In this document: positions 33,144-43,300 of the stretch, one piece after another
Layout: every line of letters starts with the position of its first letter
How positions within the stretch are numbered: the stretch's first letter is position 1
Assembly: GCF_000876015.1 (NCBI RefSeq)
Contig: NZ_BBQM01000019.1
Location: forward strand, 248,001-312,000
Length of the DNA stretch: 64,000 nt
DNA from: Cupriavidus basilensis
GTDB taxonomy: Bacteria > Pseudomonadota > Gammaproteobacteria > Burkholderiales > Burkholderiaceae
Direction of reading: 5' to 3'
Program-made: the position numbers and the translations under genes
Notes under the pieces: model-generated
Database searches by the model: none
Seen by the model: only the letters and a program-made list of their open reading frames with translations
Told to the model about the DNA's origin: nothing

Positions 33144-35498
33144 ATGCCGCTCGCCCGCATCCCCTCGCGCCACGTGTTGCCGCTCGCCACCGCGCTGCTG
33201 TTGAGCGCCGCCATGCCCGCGGCGCAGGCCGCCGCCCGCCAGGTCACGCTGGACTTCGACAACGCGGACATCTCGCAGGTGGTGCAGGCCATCGCCAGCG
33301 CGGACGGCAAGACCGTGTTCGTCGATCCGCGCGTCAAGGGCACCGTCAGCCTGTCCTCGGACCAGCCGCTCGGCACCGCGGACGCCATGCGCATGCTGCA
33401 GTCGGCATTGCGGCTGCAGGGCTATGCGATGGTGGCGGACGGCAGGACCGTCAAGGTCCTGCCGGAGGCGGACGCGAAGCTGCAGGGCATGCCCATCGTC
33501 ACCGGCGCCGGCGGCGGCGACGCGGAGGCGAGCGGCGGCCAGGTCATCACGCGCGTGTTCCGCCTGTCCCGCGAATCGGCCACCAGCCTCGTGCCCGTGC
33601 TGCGGCCGCTGATCTCCGCCAACAACACCATCAACGCCTACGCCAACAACAACACCATCGTCGTGACCGACTACGCCGACAACGTCAGGCGCATCGGCGG
33701 CATCATCGCGGCGGTGGACCGCGGCACGCCCGCCGGCGAGGTGGAGGTGGTGGCGCTGGAAAACGCCGTGGCCAGCGACGTGGCCGTGCTGCTGCAGCGC
33801 ATGCTCGACGGCGGCAGCGGCGGCGGCACCGGTGGCAGCGCCGGGTCGGCAAGCAACTCGGGCGGCTCCGGCGGCGAAGGCGGCGCGCCACGCATTGCCG
33901 TGGTGGCGGAGCCGCGCAGCAACACGCTGCTGATCCGCGCGCCCAGCCCCGAGCGCATGCGGCAGGCGAAGGCGCTGGTGGAACGGCTGGACCGCCGCTC
34001 CACGCGGCCCGGCAACATGTACATGGTGCCGCTGAAGAACGCCAGCGCGGTCACGCTGGCGCAAACGCTGCGCGCGCTGGTGGCGGCGGACGCCACGCTC
34101 TCCATGCAGTCGTCCGGGGCCGGCGGCGGCCAGGGCGCGGCCGCGCCCGCCACGGCCCTGCAGGCGTCGTATCCGTCGATGCCGCCCCTGCCCTCCGGCA
34201 CGAGCAGCTCGTCGTCCGGCCTGGGCTCGTCGGGTGGCCTCGGCACATCGGGCACATCGGGAGGATCGGGCAGCGCCAGCGGGCTCGGCAGCGGCAGCTT
34301 CAACAGCGGCGGCAACGCCAGCCAGTCCACCACGGGCGGCACCATCCAGGCCGACCCGGCCACCAACTCGCTGCTGATCACCGCGTCCGAGCCGGTGTAC
34401 CGCAACCTGCGCGCGCTGATCGACGAGCTCGACACCCGCCGCGCGCAGGTCTACGTGGAATCGATGATCGTGGAGATCACCTCCGACAACGCCGCCGAGC
34501 TGGGCATCCAGTGGCAGGCGCAGAACGGCCGCGCGTTCGGCGGCACGAACTTCGGCAGCGGCGGCCAGAACATCGTCAACGTGGGCGCCGACACGGCCGC
34601 GGGCGGCGGCATCCTGGCCGGCCTGGCGTCGAGCCTGCCGGGCGCGGGCGGCCTCAACATCGGCGTGCTCAGCAGCAAGCTGGGCCTGAACGTGCTGCTG
34701 CGCGCGCTCTCGAAGCAGAGCGGCGTCAATATCCTGTCCACGCCCAACCTGATGGTGATGGACAACGAGGAGGCCCACATCATCGTCGGCCAGAACCTGC
34801 CCTTCGTCACCGGGTCCTACGCGCAGACCGGCTCGTCCGCCTCCGTCACGCCGTTCCAGACCATCGAGCGGCAGGACGTGGGCCTGACGCTGCGCGTGCG
34901 CCCGCAGATCACCGACGGCGACAGCGTCAGGATGCAGATCTACCAGGAGACCTCGGACGTGATCGATCCGGGCGGCGTCAACGGCCCCACCACCAACAAG
35001 CGCGCGCTGGAAACGGCGGTGATGGTCGATGCCGGGGACGTCATCGTGCTCGGCGGCCTGATGCAGGACAGCTACAACGAAGGCGTGCAGAAGGTGCCCG
35101 GGCTGGGCGACATCCCGCTGATCGGCGGCCTGTTCCGCTACGAGAACAAGCAGCGCAGGAAGACCAACCTGATGGTGTTCCTGCGGCCCGTGATCATGCG
35201 CTCGCCGCAGGCCGCGCGCGACGTGGTGATGACCCGCTACGACTACATGCGCGGCGAAGGCGCGCGCGCGCCCACCGACAACTGGTTCGTGCGCGACGAC
35301 GACACGCCGCGGCTGCCGCAGGCCGACGGCATGCCGCCGACCTCGCCGCTGGAGCTCGGCAATAGGCGCACGCCGGTGCCCGCGCGGCCGCAGGCCACCG
35401 ATTCGTCGCTGATGCTGCCGCCGCCGCGCGAGCATGAGGCACCGGCCGCGCCATCCCCGGCCGCGCCGGATGCCGCGCGCCCCGGAGACAACGGATGA
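33144..35498 (+). CDS. gspD: type II secretion secretin
   Basis: A 784-residue outer-membrane secretin that forms the exit channel of the T2SS. Signal peptide 1-31 (ending AAQAA), N0 domain about 33-110 ([22 protein letters not shown]), N1-N3 about 130-430 ([57 protein letters not shown]), and the secretin core about 435-700 with the [14 protein letters not shown] signature. Two unusually long Gly/Ser-rich inserts lie in N2 (about 223-248) and N3 (about 350-400). A Pro/Ala-rich tail follows (about 715-784). No clear ribosome-binding site before the ATG. It overlaps gspE by ATGA. Confidence 0.96.
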   Translation: MPLARIPSRHVLPLATALLLSAAMPAAQAAARQVTLDFDNADISQVVQAIASADGKTVFVDPRVKGTVSLSSDQPLGTADAMRMLQSALRLQGYAMVADGRTVKVLPEADAKLQGMPIVTGAGGGDAEASGGQVITRVFRLSRESATSLVPVLRPLISANNTINAYANNNTIVVTDYADNVRRIGGIIAAVDRGTPAGEVEVVALENAVASDVAVLLQRMLDGGSGGGTGGSAGSASNSGGSGGEGGAPRIAVVAEPRSNTLLIRAPSPERMRQAKALVERLDRRSTRPGNMYMVPLKNASAVTLAQTLRALVAADATLSMQSSGAGGGQGAAAPATALQASYPSMPPLPSGTSSSSSGLGSSGGLGTSGTSGGSGSASGLGSGSFNSGGNASQSTTGGTIQADPATNSLLITASEPVYRNLRALIDELDTRRAQVYVESMIVEITSDNAAELGIQWQAQNGRAFGGTNFGSGGQNIVNVGADTAAGGGILAGLASSLPGAGGLNIGVLSSKLGLNVLLRALSKQSGVNILSTPNLMVMDNEEAHIIVGQNLPFVTGSYAQTGSSASVTPFQTIERQDVGLTLRVRPQITDGDSVRMQIYQETSDVIDPGGVNGPTTNKRALETAVMVDAGDVIVLGGLMQDSYNEGVQKVPGLGDIPLIGGLFRYENKQRRKTNLMVFLRPVIMRSPQAARDVVMTRYDYMRGEGARAPTDNWFVRDDDTPRLPQADGMPPTSPLELGNRRTPVPARPQATDSSLMLPPPREHEAPAAPSPAAPDAARPGDNG

Positions 35499-36967
35499 AC
35501 GCCACCGCCGTCGAGCCCGACCTCACCCCGCCCACCCTGCCCGCCGGCGTGTCGGCGCGCCTGGTGCCCTATGGCTGGGCGCGCGCCGCGCGGCTGCTGC
35601 TGATCGCGCGCGCGGAAGGCCCGCCCACCGCGTGGGTGTGCGAGGAAACGCCGCCCGAGGCGATCGCCGAGGCGGCCCGCACCTTCGGCGTCGAAGACTG
35701 GGTCACGGTCGCGGCCGAGCACCTGCGCCAGGCGCTGTCGCAGGCGTATGCCGGCAACGAAGGCTCCGCCGCGCAGGTGGTCGGCGAGGTCGAGGGCGAA
35801 GTGGATCTGTCGCGCCTGATGCAGGAACTGCCGGCCGTGGAAGACCTGCTGGAAGCGGAGGACGACGCGCCGGTGATCCGCATGATCAACGCGCTGCTGA
35901 CCCAGGCCGCGCGCGAAGGCGCGTCGGACATCCATATCGAGGCCTTCGAGCAAAGCTCCGTCGTGCGGCTGCGCGTGGACGGCGCCATGCGCGACATCGT
36001 CAAGCCCAAGAAGGCGCTGCACGGCGCGCTGATCTCGCGCATCAAGATCATGGCGCAGCTGGACATCGCCGAAAAACGCCTGCCGCAGGATGGCCGCATC
36101 ACGCTGCGCGTGGCGGGCCGCCCGGTGGACGTGCGGGTCTCCACGCTGCCCACCACGCACGGCGAGCGCGCCGTGCTGCGCCTGCTGGACAAGGAAGCGG
36201 GCCGGCTCGACCTGGCGCGCCTGGGCATGGGCGCCGCCACGCTGCAGCGCTTCGACCGCCTGATCGGCCAGCCGCACGGCATCGTGCTGGTGACGGGCCC
36301 GACCGGCTCCGGCAAGACCACCACGCTCTACGCCGCGCTGTCGCGGCTGGACGCCGGCACCACCAACATCATGACGGTGGAAGACCCGGTCGAATACGAC
36401 CTCGACGGCATTGGCCAGACCCAGGTCGGCGAGCGCATCGGCATGACCTTCGGCAAGGCCTTGCGCGCGATCCTGCGCCAGGACCCGGACGTCATCATGA
36501 TCGGCGAGATCCGCGACCTGGAGACCGCGCAGATCGCGGTGCAGGCGTCGCTGACCGGCCACCTGGTGCTGGCCACGCTGCACACCAACGACGCGGCGTC
36601 CGCGGTCACGCGGCTGACGGACATGGGCGTGGAGCCCTACCTGCTGTCGTCGTCATTGCTGGGCGTGCTGGCGCAGCGTCTGGTGCGGCGGCTGTGCCCG
36701 GCGTGCCGGCGGCTGGAAGACGGACGCTGGCGGCCGGTGGGCTGCGACCGCTGCGGCCCCACCGGCTTCCAGGGGCGCTCGGGCGTCTACGAATTGCTGG
36801 TGGTGGACGACGCGGTGCGCCGCCAGGTTCACCAGCAGGCCGCGGACGCCGACATCCGCGCCGCGGCCGTGGCCGGCGGCATGCTGACCATGCGCGAGGA
36901 CGGCCAGCGCTGGATCGACGCCGGCGACACCACGCTCGAGGAAGTGCTGCGCGTGACCAAGGACTGA
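35495..36967 (+). CDS. gspE: type II secretion ATPase
   Basis: A 490-residue cytoplasmic hexameric ATPase that powers pseudopilus assembly. Walker A GPTGSGKT (268-275), the aspartate box (DIHIEAFEQ near 145-153), Walker B region [12 protein letters not shown] (330-341), the histidine box [12 protein letters not shown], and the GspE-type zinc module C401/C404 and C417/C420 (CPAC and CDRC). ATG 35495 overlaps the gspD stop. The next gene starts 13 bases after its stop. Confidence 0.97.
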   Translation: MNATAVEPDLTPPTLPAGVSARLVPYGWARAARLLLIARAEGPPTAWVCEETPPEAIAEAARTFGVEDWVTVAAEHLRQALSQAYAGNEGSAAQVVGEVEGEVDLSRLMQELPAVEDLLEAEDDAPVIRMINALLTQAAREGASDIHIEAFEQSSVVRLRVDGAMRDIVKPKKALHGALISRIKIMAQLDIAEKRLPQDGRITLRVAGRPVDVRVSTLPTTHGERAVLRLLDKEAGRLDLARLGMGAATLQRFDRLIGQPHGIVLVTGPTGSGKTTTLYAALSRLDAGTTNIMTVEDPVEYDLDGIGQTQVGERIGMTFGKALRAILRQDPDVIMIGEIRDLETAQIAVQASLTGHLVLATLHTNDAASAVTRLTDMGVEPYLLSSSLLGVLAQRLVRRLCPACRRLEDGRWRPVGCDRCGPTGFQGRSGVYELLVVDDAVRRQVHQQAADADIRAAAVAGGMLTMREDGQRWIDAGDTTLEEVLRVTKD

Positions 36968-36980
36968 CAAGGAGGGCGCC

Positions 36981-38192
36981 ATGCCCGCTTTTCGTTACGA
37001 AGCCGTGGACTTTGGCGGCAAGCTCCATCGCGGCGTGCTGGAGGCCGAGGGATCCAAGGCCGCGCGCGGCCAGCTGCGCACGCGCGGCCTGACGCCGCTG
37101 AAAGTGCTGCCGGTGACGGCCGCGGCCAACGGGGGCGGCGTCACGCTGTTCGGCGGCAGGCTGGGCGCGCAGGAACAGGCCCTGTTCACGCGCCAGCTGT
37201 CCAGCCTGCTGAGCGCCGGCCTGCCGCTGAACGAAGCGCTGTCCGCGCTCGCGGACCAGGCCGAGCGCGCCTACGTGCGCCACCTGGTCAGCGCCATCCG
37301 CGCCGACGTGGTGTCCGGCCAGTCGCTCTCCGGCGCGCTCTCGCAGCATCCGCGCGATTTTCCCGACATCTACCGCGCGCTGGTGTCCGCCGGCGAGCAC
37401 AGCGGCAAGCTGCACCTGGTGCTGACGCGGCTGGCGGACTACGTCGAGAGCCGCAACGCGCTCACGCAGAAGATCAAGCTGGCGTTCACCTACCCCGCCG
37501 TCGTCACCGTGGTGGCCTTCGGCATCGTGGTGTTCCTGCTGACCTACGTGGTGCCGCAGGTGGTGGGCGTGTTCACCACCACCAAACAGAAGCTGCCGAT
37601 GATCACCGAGGTCATGCTCGCGTGCAGCGACTTCGCGCGCGCGTGGGGATGGCTGGCCGCCATCGGCCTGGTGCTGCTGGGCTGGCTGATACGGCGCATC
37701 CTGGCGCAGCCCGGTCCGCGCCATCACTGGCACAGCTGGCTGCTGACCGCGCCGCTGCTGGGCAAGCTGGTCAGCGGCTACAACACCGCGCGCTTCGCCA
37801 GCACGCTGGCCATCCTGACCAGCGCCGGGGTGCCCATCCTGCGCGCGCTGCAGGCCGCCGGCGAGACGCTCAACAACGTCGCGCTGCGCGCCACCGTGGA
37901 AGACGCCATCTCGCGCGTGCGCGAGGGCACGTCGCTGGCGCGCTCGCTGGCCTCGGCCAACCAGTTCCCGCCGGTGCTGATCCATTTGATCCGCTCGGGC
38001 GAGGCCACCGGCAGCCTGCCCGAGATGCTCGAGCGCGCGGCGCAGGGAGAGGCCAGCCAGCTGGAACGCCGGACCATGTTCATCACCGGCCTGCTGGAAC
38101 CGGCGCTGATCCTGGGCATGGGGCTGATGGTGCTGATGATCGTGCTGGCGGTGCTGATGCCGATCCTGGAGATCAACCAGATGGTGCGGTAG
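36981..38192 (+). CDS. gspF: type II secretion inner-membrane platform protein
   Basis: A 403-residue GspF with two repeated T2SSF domains (about 70-192 and 270-395) and three membrane helices (near 170-190, 220-240, 370-395). Motifs: LFTRQLSSLLSAGLPLNEALSAL in the first and RFASTLAILTSAGVPILRALQAAGETL in the second repeat, ending with LMVLMIVLAVLMPILEINQMVR. AAGGAGGG precedes the ATG. It is the last gene of gspDEF and is convergent with gspC. Confidence 0.96.
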   Translation: MPAFRYEAVDFGGKLHRGVLEAEGSKAARGQLRTRGLTPLKVLPVTAAANGGGVTLFGGRLGAQEQALFTRQLSSLLSAGLPLNEALSALADQAERAYVRHLVSAIRADVVSGQSLSGALSQHPRDFPDIYRALVSAGEHSGKLHLVLTRLADYVESRNALTQKIKLAFTYPAVVTVVAFGIVVFLLTYVVPQVVGVFTTTKQKLPMITEVMLACSDFARAWGWLAAIGLVLLGWLIRRILAQPGPRHHWHSWLLTAPLLGKLVSGYNTARFASTLAILTSAGVPILRALQAAGETLNNVALRATVEDAISRVREGTSLARSLASANQFPPVLIHLIRSGEATGSLPEMLERAAQGEASQLERRTMFITGLLEPALILGMGLMVLMIVLAVLMPILEINQMVR

Positions 38193-38242
38193 TTGCCGCT
38201 GGCGACGCGGCAGGACACGGCCCTGCACGCGCCGCCGGCAGG

Positions 38243-38785
38243 TCATCGGCCGGCGCGGGGGATATTGCTCACCAATGCCGGGCCGGGCGGGACGTCGCCG
38301 CTCGTCGCCGCCGCCAGCACCGGCAGCACGCGCTGCGGCGCCATCGCCACCTCCTGCGCGACGCCGCCCCGCTTCAGCACCACCGAGCGCGCGCGCACCT
38401 CGGACAGCACCAGCCCGGGCGCCGCTTCCCGGCCCGCGTGCACGAGCCGTGGCGCGGCGCCGGCGATGGAGAGCACCGCCGCCCCGTCGTCCCGCCCGAG
38501 CGGCCGGATCACGCCACCGACCGTCACCTTCAGTCCCTGCGCCTGCGCCGGCCCGGCGCCGAACAGCTCGCCGCCCGCGCCGGCGCGCGCCGGGGCCGCG
38601 GCGACCTTTTCCGCCCCCGGCGTCATCTCCGGCGTCGCGGCGATCTGCAGTCCCCAATAGACCACGACCGCCACGCAAGCCACGCCGCCGGCCACCGTGG
38701 CCGCGGGCACGGCCAGTTCCCCCGGCGAACGCCGGCACCACTCGCCCCATCGCGCCAACCTCTGCAACGTCAGCAGCCTCGTCAT
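38243..38785 (-). CDS. gspC: type II secretion GspC, short form
   Basis: A 180-residue GspC on the strand opposite to the other gsp genes, between gspF and gspG, as is usual in Burkholderiales. It has a cytoplasmic N terminus, one membrane helix (about 28-52, LAVPAATVAGGVACVAVVVYWG) and a homology-region domain (about 90-165: LFGAGPAQAQGLKVTVGGVIRPL, AAVLSIAG, GLVLSEVRARSVVLKRGG) that contacts the secretin N0 domain. There is no PDZ or coiled-coil domain after it. AGGAGGG precedes ATG 38785. Divergent from gspG. Confidence 0.85.
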   Translation of the reverse strand: MTRLLTLQRLARWGEWCRRSPGELAVPAATVAGGVACVAVVVYWGLQIAATPEMTPGAEKVAAAPARAGAGGELFGAGPAQAQGLKVTVGGVIRPLGRDDGAAVLSIAGAAPRLVHAGREAAPGLVLSEVRARSVVLKRGGVAQEVAMAPQRVLPVLAAATSGDVPPGPALVSNIPRAGR

Positions 38786-38949
38786 CGCAACGGCCCTCCT
38801 GGCATGAACTTTCGGTGTCGGAAACCGCGCAGAAAGTGTCACCACTTTGCCCCTCGCGCTGGCCAGAATCATTTGGCCCGCCCTGGTAGCGCGACCCCGG
38901 CGACTGTGTTGTATCGCGCGATCATGACAACCCTCTTGCGGAACCTGCG

Positions 38950-39393
38950 ATGACCCCGACACGACACCGACGCAAACGGCCGGCCAGCGGCTTCACCCTG
39001 ATCGAGATCATGGTGGTCATCGTGATCCTCGGGGTGCTGGCCGCGCTGGTGGTGCCCAAGATCATGAGCCGCCCCGACGAGGCCCGCATCGTGGCCGCGC
39101 GCCAGGACATCGCCTCGATCATGCAGGCGCTCAAGCTCTACCGCCTGGACAACAGCCGCTATCCGTCGACCGACCAGGGGCTCGTCGCGCTGGTGTCCAG
39201 GCCGACCACCGAGCCGGTGCCCAACAACTGGAAAGGCGGCGGCTACCTGGAAAAACTCCCCAAGGATCCCTGGGGCCACCCGTACCAGTACCTGAACCCG
39301 GGCGTGCACGGCGAGATCGACATCTTCAGCCTGGGCGTGGACGGGCAGGCCGGCGGGAGCGGCAATGATGCCGACATCGGTTCCTGGGAATAG
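38950..39393 (+). CDS. gspG: type II secretion major pseudopilin
   Basis: A 147-residue major pseudopilin. The prepilin cleavage site is SG-FTLIEIMVVIVILGVLAALVVP with E at position +5 of the mature protein. The globular part has the GspG markers ALKLYRLDNSRYPSTDQGLVAL and GGYLEKLPKDPWGHPYQYLNPG, plus the calcium-site region DIFSLGVDGQAGGSGNDADIGSW. Its 3' end overlaps gspH by 29 bases. Confidence 0.97.
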   Translation: MTPTRHRRKRPASGFTLIEIMVVIVILGVLAALVVPKIMSRPDEARIVAARQDIASIMQALKLYRLDNSRYPSTDQGLVALVSRPTTEPVPNNWKGGGYLEKLPKDPWGHPYQYLNPGVHGEIDIFSLGVDGQAGGSGNDADIGSWE

Positions 39394-39865
39394 CGGCCCG
39401 CGCGCCGCGGCCGGCGCCGGCTTCACGCTGCTGGAGATGCTGGTGGTCATCGTGATCATCGGCATCGTCAGCGGCCTGGTCGCGGTCAACGCCCAGCCCA
39501 GCCCGCGCCAGTTGCTGGCGCAGCAGGCGCAGCGGCTGGTGTGGCTGCTGCAGGGCGCGCACGACGAGGCCCGGCTGCGCGGCGAGCTGATTGCGTGGGA
39601 GGCCACGCCGCAGGCGTTCCGCTTCGTGATCCGCGAGGGCGGCCGCTGGCTGCCGCTGCGCGACGACGTGCTGCGCCCGGGCAACTGGGGCGGCCCGCTG
39701 GCCGCGCTGAGCGTGGCCCAGCCGGACCAGCCCGCGCAGGCCGGCAATGCGCGCGTGCTGTTCGGGCGCGAGGCGGTGGAGCCCACGCTGGAAATCGTGC
39801 TGCAGCGAGACGGCGCCGCCGTGCGCATCGTCACGCTGGCACCCGGCCGCTATGTCGTGCAATAG
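39365..39865 (+). CDS. gspH: type II secretion minor pseudopilin GspH
   Basis: A 166-residue minor pseudopilin. Prepilin site AG-FTLLEMLVVIVIIGIVSGLVAV (E+5). The remainder contains LLAQQAQRLVWLLQGAHDEARLRGELIAWE and WLPLRDDVLRP, typical of GspH. GGGAG precedes the tandem ATGs at 39365/39368. It starts inside gspG and ends 14 bases inside gspI. Confidence 0.9.
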   Translation: MMPTSVPGNSGPRAAAGAGFTLLEMLVVIVIIGIVSGLVAVNAQPSPRQLLAQQAQRLVWLLQGAHDEARLRGELIAWEATPQAFRFVIREGGRWLPLRDDVLRPGNWGGPLAALSVAQPDQPAQAGNARVLFGREAVEPTLEIVLQRDGAAVRIVTLAPGRYVVQ

Positions 39866-40271
39866 CGCCACGCGCCGCCGCGCGGCCGGCTGCACGCACG
39901 GCTTCACGCGCGACCGCAAGCACGGCTTCACCATGATCGAGGTGCTGGTGGCGCTGGTCATCGTGGCCGTCGCGCTGGGCGCCTGCCTGCGCGCGTCCGG
40001 CATGATGGCCGACAGCAGCGACAGCCTGCGCGCGCGCACGGTGGCCGGCTGGAGCGCCGCCAACCGGCTGGCCGAGCTGCGGCTGGCCGGGCGCTGGCCC
40101 GAGCCCGGCACGCGCCGCTTTGGCTGTGACCAGGGACCGGTGGCGCTGCTGTGCGAGGAAGTGGTGTCGCAGACCGGCGACGCGCGCCTGCGGCTGGTCA
40201 CGGTATCGGTCTATCGCCCCACGGACCCCGGCGCGCGCCTGGCGCAACTGGCGCAGGTGATGGCGCAATGA
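39852..40271 (+). CDS. gspI: type II secretion minor pseudopilin GspI
   Basis: A 139-residue minor pseudopilin. The prepilin site HG-FTMIEVLVALVIVAVALGACLRA lies at about residue 26, after an unusually long, basic leader (CNSATRRRAAGCTHGFTRDRK). The short globular part (NRLAELRLAGRWPEPG, LRLVTVSVYRP) fits GspI. ATG 39852 overlaps the end of gspH; the stop overlaps gspJ by ATGA. Confidence 0.9.
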   Translation: MSCNSATRRRAAGCTHGFTRDRKHGFTMIEVLVALVIVAVALGACLRASGMMADSSDSLRARTVAGWSAANRLAELRLAGRWPEPGTRRFGCDQGPVALLCEEVVSQTGDARLRLVTVSVYRPTDPGARLAQLAQVMAQ

Positions 40272-40927
40272 CACGCGCGCAGCGCCGCCGCGGCGGCTTC
40301 ACGCTGATCGAGATGGTGATCGCCATCGCGCTGCTGGCCATCGTCGCGCTGATGTCGTGGCGGTCCCTGACCGGCATCATCCGCGGCCAGCAGGGCGTCA
40401 TCGAGACCATGACGGACCTGCGCGAGGTGGACCGGATGTTCGACCAGATGTCGATCGACCTGGCCGACGCGGTGCCCGACAACGACCTTGGCGACGGCGC
40501 CATCGCGTTCGATGGCAGCCGGCTGCGCATCGTGCGCACCGTGCTGGCGCCGGGCCAGCCGACGCGCTGGCAGGTGGTGCGCTATCGCAGCGCCGACGGC
40601 GTGCTGTGGCGCGAGCTGTCGGCCCCCCTGGCCACGCGCGCGGCCGCGCTGGCGGCGCGGACCGCCCCGCCGGCGCAGCGCCAGGCATTGATCGGGCGCG
40701 CCGGCGCGATCCGGCTGCGCGGCTGGCTCAACGCCACCGGAGCGGGCGCCATGCCCGGCGGCACCCCGGAAGGCTGGGCCCAGACCGATGGCGGCCGAAA
40801 ACCGCCGCCGCTGCCGCCCGGCACGCCCCCGCCGCTGCCGCAGCACGCGGTCGGCGGCATCGAGGTCGTCGTCCTGGCCGGCTCGCCGCCTTCCGCCTAC
40901 CGGCGCGTGCTGACCAGCGGCCCGTAG
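40268..40927 (+). CDS. gspJ: type II secretion minor pseudopilin GspJ
   Basis: A 219-residue minor pseudopilin. Prepilin site GG-FTLIEMVIAIALLAIVALMSWR (E+5). Globular part with REVDRMFDQMSIDLADAVPDND and RWQVVRYRSADGVLWRELS, typical of GspJ. A Pro-rich stretch (KPPPLPPGTPPPLP) near the C terminus is a species-level feature. After its stop there are 72 non-coding bases where gspK is normally found. Confidence 0.92.
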   Translation: MTRAQRRRGGFTLIEMVIAIALLAIVALMSWRSLTGIIRGQQGVIETMTDLREVDRMFDQMSIDLADAVPDNDLGDGAIAFDGSRLRIVRTVLAPGQPTRWQVVRYRSADGVLWRELSAPLATRAAALAARTAPPAQRQALIGRAGAIRLRGWLNATGAGAMPGGTPEGWAQTDGGRKPPPLPPGTPPPLPQHAVGGIEVVVLAGSPPSAYRRVLTSGP

Positions 40928-40999
40928 CACGCGGCGACTGCGCGGCGATCGCGCCCCACCTCCAGCAACGCACTCTTGCACTCTTGCCCACTTGCTCCC

Positions 41000-42217
41000 A
41001 TGCCCACGCCAGAACTCTTTGCCAGCTGTTTCGTCCGCCTGCCGGCGCGTCCCGTGCGGCTGCCCAGGGACCGCTGGGACGCCGCGCTGCTCCAGGCATT
41101 GCCGTTTGCGCTGACCGACGGCGAGGGCGGCATCCTGCGCAGCGGCCATGCCGATGCCGGCGCGCTGCCGGCCGCGCGCGACACGGTGCTGATCGTGGAT
41201 GCCCGCGACGTGCTGCTGCTGCGCGTGCCACTGCCGGCCGTCAACGGCGCGCGCCTGCGCGAGGCGCTGCCGGGCCTGCTGGAAGAGCGCCTGCTGGGGG
41301 ACCCCGAACACAGCCATATCGCCGTGCTGGCCCGCCACGACGGCGGCGACGCCACGCTCGCCGCCGTGGACCGCGAATGGCTGCGCTTCGTGCTCGACGC
41401 CTTCGGCCGCCGGCGCGCGCGGCTGCTGCCCGCGGCACTGTGCGTGCCCCTGGCCAAGGACCGCGCGACCGTGGTGGTGGACGTCCTGTCCGACGGCGCG
41501 GACGCCGGCTGCTGGCGCCTGACCGTGCGCACCTCGGTCGACGTGGGCTATGGCATCGCCATCAACGCCGCGCTGGCACCGGGCTGGCTCGCCACGCGCC
41601 TGCCCGTGGCCGCCTGCCACGCGGACGACGCCGCGCGGCCGCTGCTGGGCGACGCCGCGGCGCCGGCGGGCTGGCCACTGTGGATCCGCGGCGCCCGCGC
41701 GCTTGGCGGCATGGACCTGTGTCAATTCGAACTGGCGCACGCGCGCCGCCGCGCCGCCCGCCAGGACGGCGCGGCGCGCTGGCGCTGGCCCGCCCTGCTC
41801 AGCGTCGCCGCGGCGCTGCTCGGCATGGCCGGCATCAACGCGCAATGGTGGTGGCTGGCACGCCAGCAGGCCGAGGTGCGGGCCGGCTCGGAAGCCCTGG
41901 TGCGCCGGCACTTTCCGCGCGTCGGCCCGATCGTCGATGCGCCGGTGCAGATGCGCCAGCAACTGGACGCGCTGGCGCGCGCCAAGGGGCAGCCGGCCAC
42001 CGGAGACATCGCCGACCTGTCCGAGCGCCTGGCCCAGGCGCTCGGGCCCGTGGCGCCGGATGCGCTGACCGAGCTCTCTTACCGCGACCAGACGCTGCGC
42101 GCCCGCCTGGCGGATTCGGCCAAAGTGGACGCCGACGCCTTTCGCCAGCGGCTGGAGGCCGCCGGCCTCTCCGCGCGGATCGAGGATGGCCGGTGGCTGA
42201 TCAGGATCCGCTCATGA
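41000..42217 (+). CDS. gspL: type II secretion GspL
   Basis: A 405-residue inner-membrane protein that links GspE to the pseudopilus. A large cytoplasmic actin-like part (about 1-245) leads to one membrane helix (about 268-292, WPALLSVAAALLGMAGINAQWWW) and a small periplasmic ferredoxin-like domain. The ATG at 41000 was chosen over an upstream TTG; neither has a strong ribosome-binding site. It overlaps gspM by ATGA. Confidence 0.9.
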   Translation: MPTPELFASCFVRLPARPVRLPRDRWDAALLQALPFALTDGEGGILRSGHADAGALPAARDTVLIVDARDVLLLRVPLPAVNGARLREALPGLLEERLLGDPEHSHIAVLARHDGGDATLAAVDREWLRFVLDAFGRRRARLLPAALCVPLAKDRATVVVDVLSDGADAGCWRLTVRTSVDVGYGIAINAALAPGWLATRLPVAACHADDAARPLLGDAAAPAGWPLWIRGARALGGMDLCQFELAHARRRAARQDGAARWRWPALLSVAAALLGMAGINAQWWWLARQQAEVRAGSEALVRRHFPRVGPIVDAPVQMRQQLDALARAKGQPATGDIADLSERLAQALGPVAPDALTELSYRDQTLRARLADSAKVDADAFRQRLEAAGLSARIEDGRWLIRIRS

Positions 42218-42789
42218 ACGCGCCGCTCGACGAAGCCTTGCTGGTGCCCGCGGCACCAGCCGCCGCGCCGCGCCGGAGATGGCCGCTGCCACCCGCCGTC
42301 ACGCGCGGCCTGCATGCCTGGCGGGCCATGCCGCCGCGCGACCGCCGCGCGGTGAGCGCCTGCGTCGCGGCGATTGCCGTCGCCTGCGGCTGGCTGGTTG
42401 GCTGGGAACCCGCCGCCAGCGCGATACCGCGCCTGCAACGCGAGATCCCGCGCGACCGCGCGCAGTGGCTGCAATTGCAGTCGCTGGCGAAACAGGCGCA
42501 GACACTGCGGGCGCTGCCCGACATCCCCCGGCGCGCCGGCGCCGCGCTGCGCGACGAAGTGGCCAGGTCGCTGGACGCGGCCGGTATCACCGGCACAGTG
42601 GTCGAAGCCACGGACGACGGCGTGCGCGTGCGGATCGACAAGGTGTCGTTCTACACGTGGATGCAGTGGCTGGCCGGCGCGCGGCAGGCGTTCGGGCTGG
42701 GCGTGCTGGACATGGAGGCGAAGAAGGCCGAGGGCGGCGAGCGCGGCACGGTGACGGTCGGCGCGGCGCTGGGGTTGCCGGTGCCGTAG
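42214..42789 (+). CDS. gspM: type II secretion GspM
   Basis: A 191-residue partner of GspL. A short cytoplasmic N terminus, one membrane helix (about 46-62, AVSACVAAIAVACGWLVGW) and a periplasmic ferredoxin-like domain (about 100-191) with the GspM pattern VRIDKVSFYTWMQWLAGARQAFGLGVLDM. It is the last gsp gene on this strand; the gspN gene found next in many beta-proteobacterial clusters is absent. Confidence 0.9.
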   Translation: MNAPLDEALLVPAAPAAAPRRRWPLPPAVTRGLHAWRAMPPRDRRAVSACVAAIAVACGWLVGWEPAASAIPRLQREIPRDRAQWLQLQSLAKQAQTLRALPDIPRRAGAALRDEVARSLDAAGITGTVVEATDDGVRVRIDKVSFYTWMQWLAGARQAFGLGVLDMEAKKAEGGERGTVTVGAALGLPVP

Positions 42790-42815
42790 CGCCAGCGTCG
42801 AGGCGGGAGCCCGAT

Positions 42816-42842
42816 CGCCGGGACGGCGATGACGTCCCGGCG
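42816..42842. terminator. perfect 9-bp stem between convergent gspM and lytic transglycosylase genes
   Basis: CGCCGGGAC and GTCCCGGCG pair exactly around a 9-base loop, midway between the two stop codons. No T-run on either strand, so it may act as a weak bidirectional terminator. Confidence 0.5.
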
Positions 42843-42844
42843 CA

Positions 42845-43300
42845 TCAGTCCGTGCCGCCGCGGGGCCGCTGCCAGTCGCGCAGGATTGCCGCGATGTCCT
42901 TCGCATAGCGGTCCCGCAGCACGGGTGTCTCCGAGTGATACGCGCCGACCGCTTCCCAGGTATTGCCGTACTTGTTCATCTTGCGCCGAAGATGCCAGGC
43001 GCCGACGTAGACGCTGACGCAGCCCGACTGCAGCGCCTTGCCGTCGACGCCATAGCGCTTCAGCTCCGCCAGGTGAATCGAGTTGATCTGCATGAGGCCC
43101 ATGTCGACCGTGCGATTGTCGTTCCGGTGCAGCGCATCGACCCGGAAGCGCGACTCCTGCCACGCGATGGCGCGCAGGATCATCGGATGCACGGCGTGGT
43201 AGCGGCCGGCATCGTCGAAACAGTCGGCATGCGCCTGCGCGGCGACCGCCACTGTGGCGAGCCCGGCCATCACGCGCCACCTCTCCCGCCTGCGTGTCAT
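42845..43300 (-). CDS. exported lytic transglycosylase (IagB/VirB1-like)
   Basis: A 151-residue SLT-type peptidoglycan lyase. Signal peptide 1-26 (ending AHADC), catalytic glutamate E49 in AIAWQESRFRVDA, the GLMQINS motif, and the AYHSET segment typical of small transglycosylases that open the cell wall for secretion machines. It overlaps gspK by ATGA, so the two are translationally coupled, suggesting it makes room for this T2SS. Confidence 0.9.
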   Translation of the reverse strand: MTRRRERWRVMAGLATVAVAAQAHADCFDDAGRYHAVHPMILRAIAWQESRFRVDALHRNDNRTVDMGLMQINSIHLAELKRYGVDGKALQSGCVSVYVGAWHLRRKMNKYGNTWEAVGAYHSETPVLRDRYAKDIAAILRDWQRPRGGTD

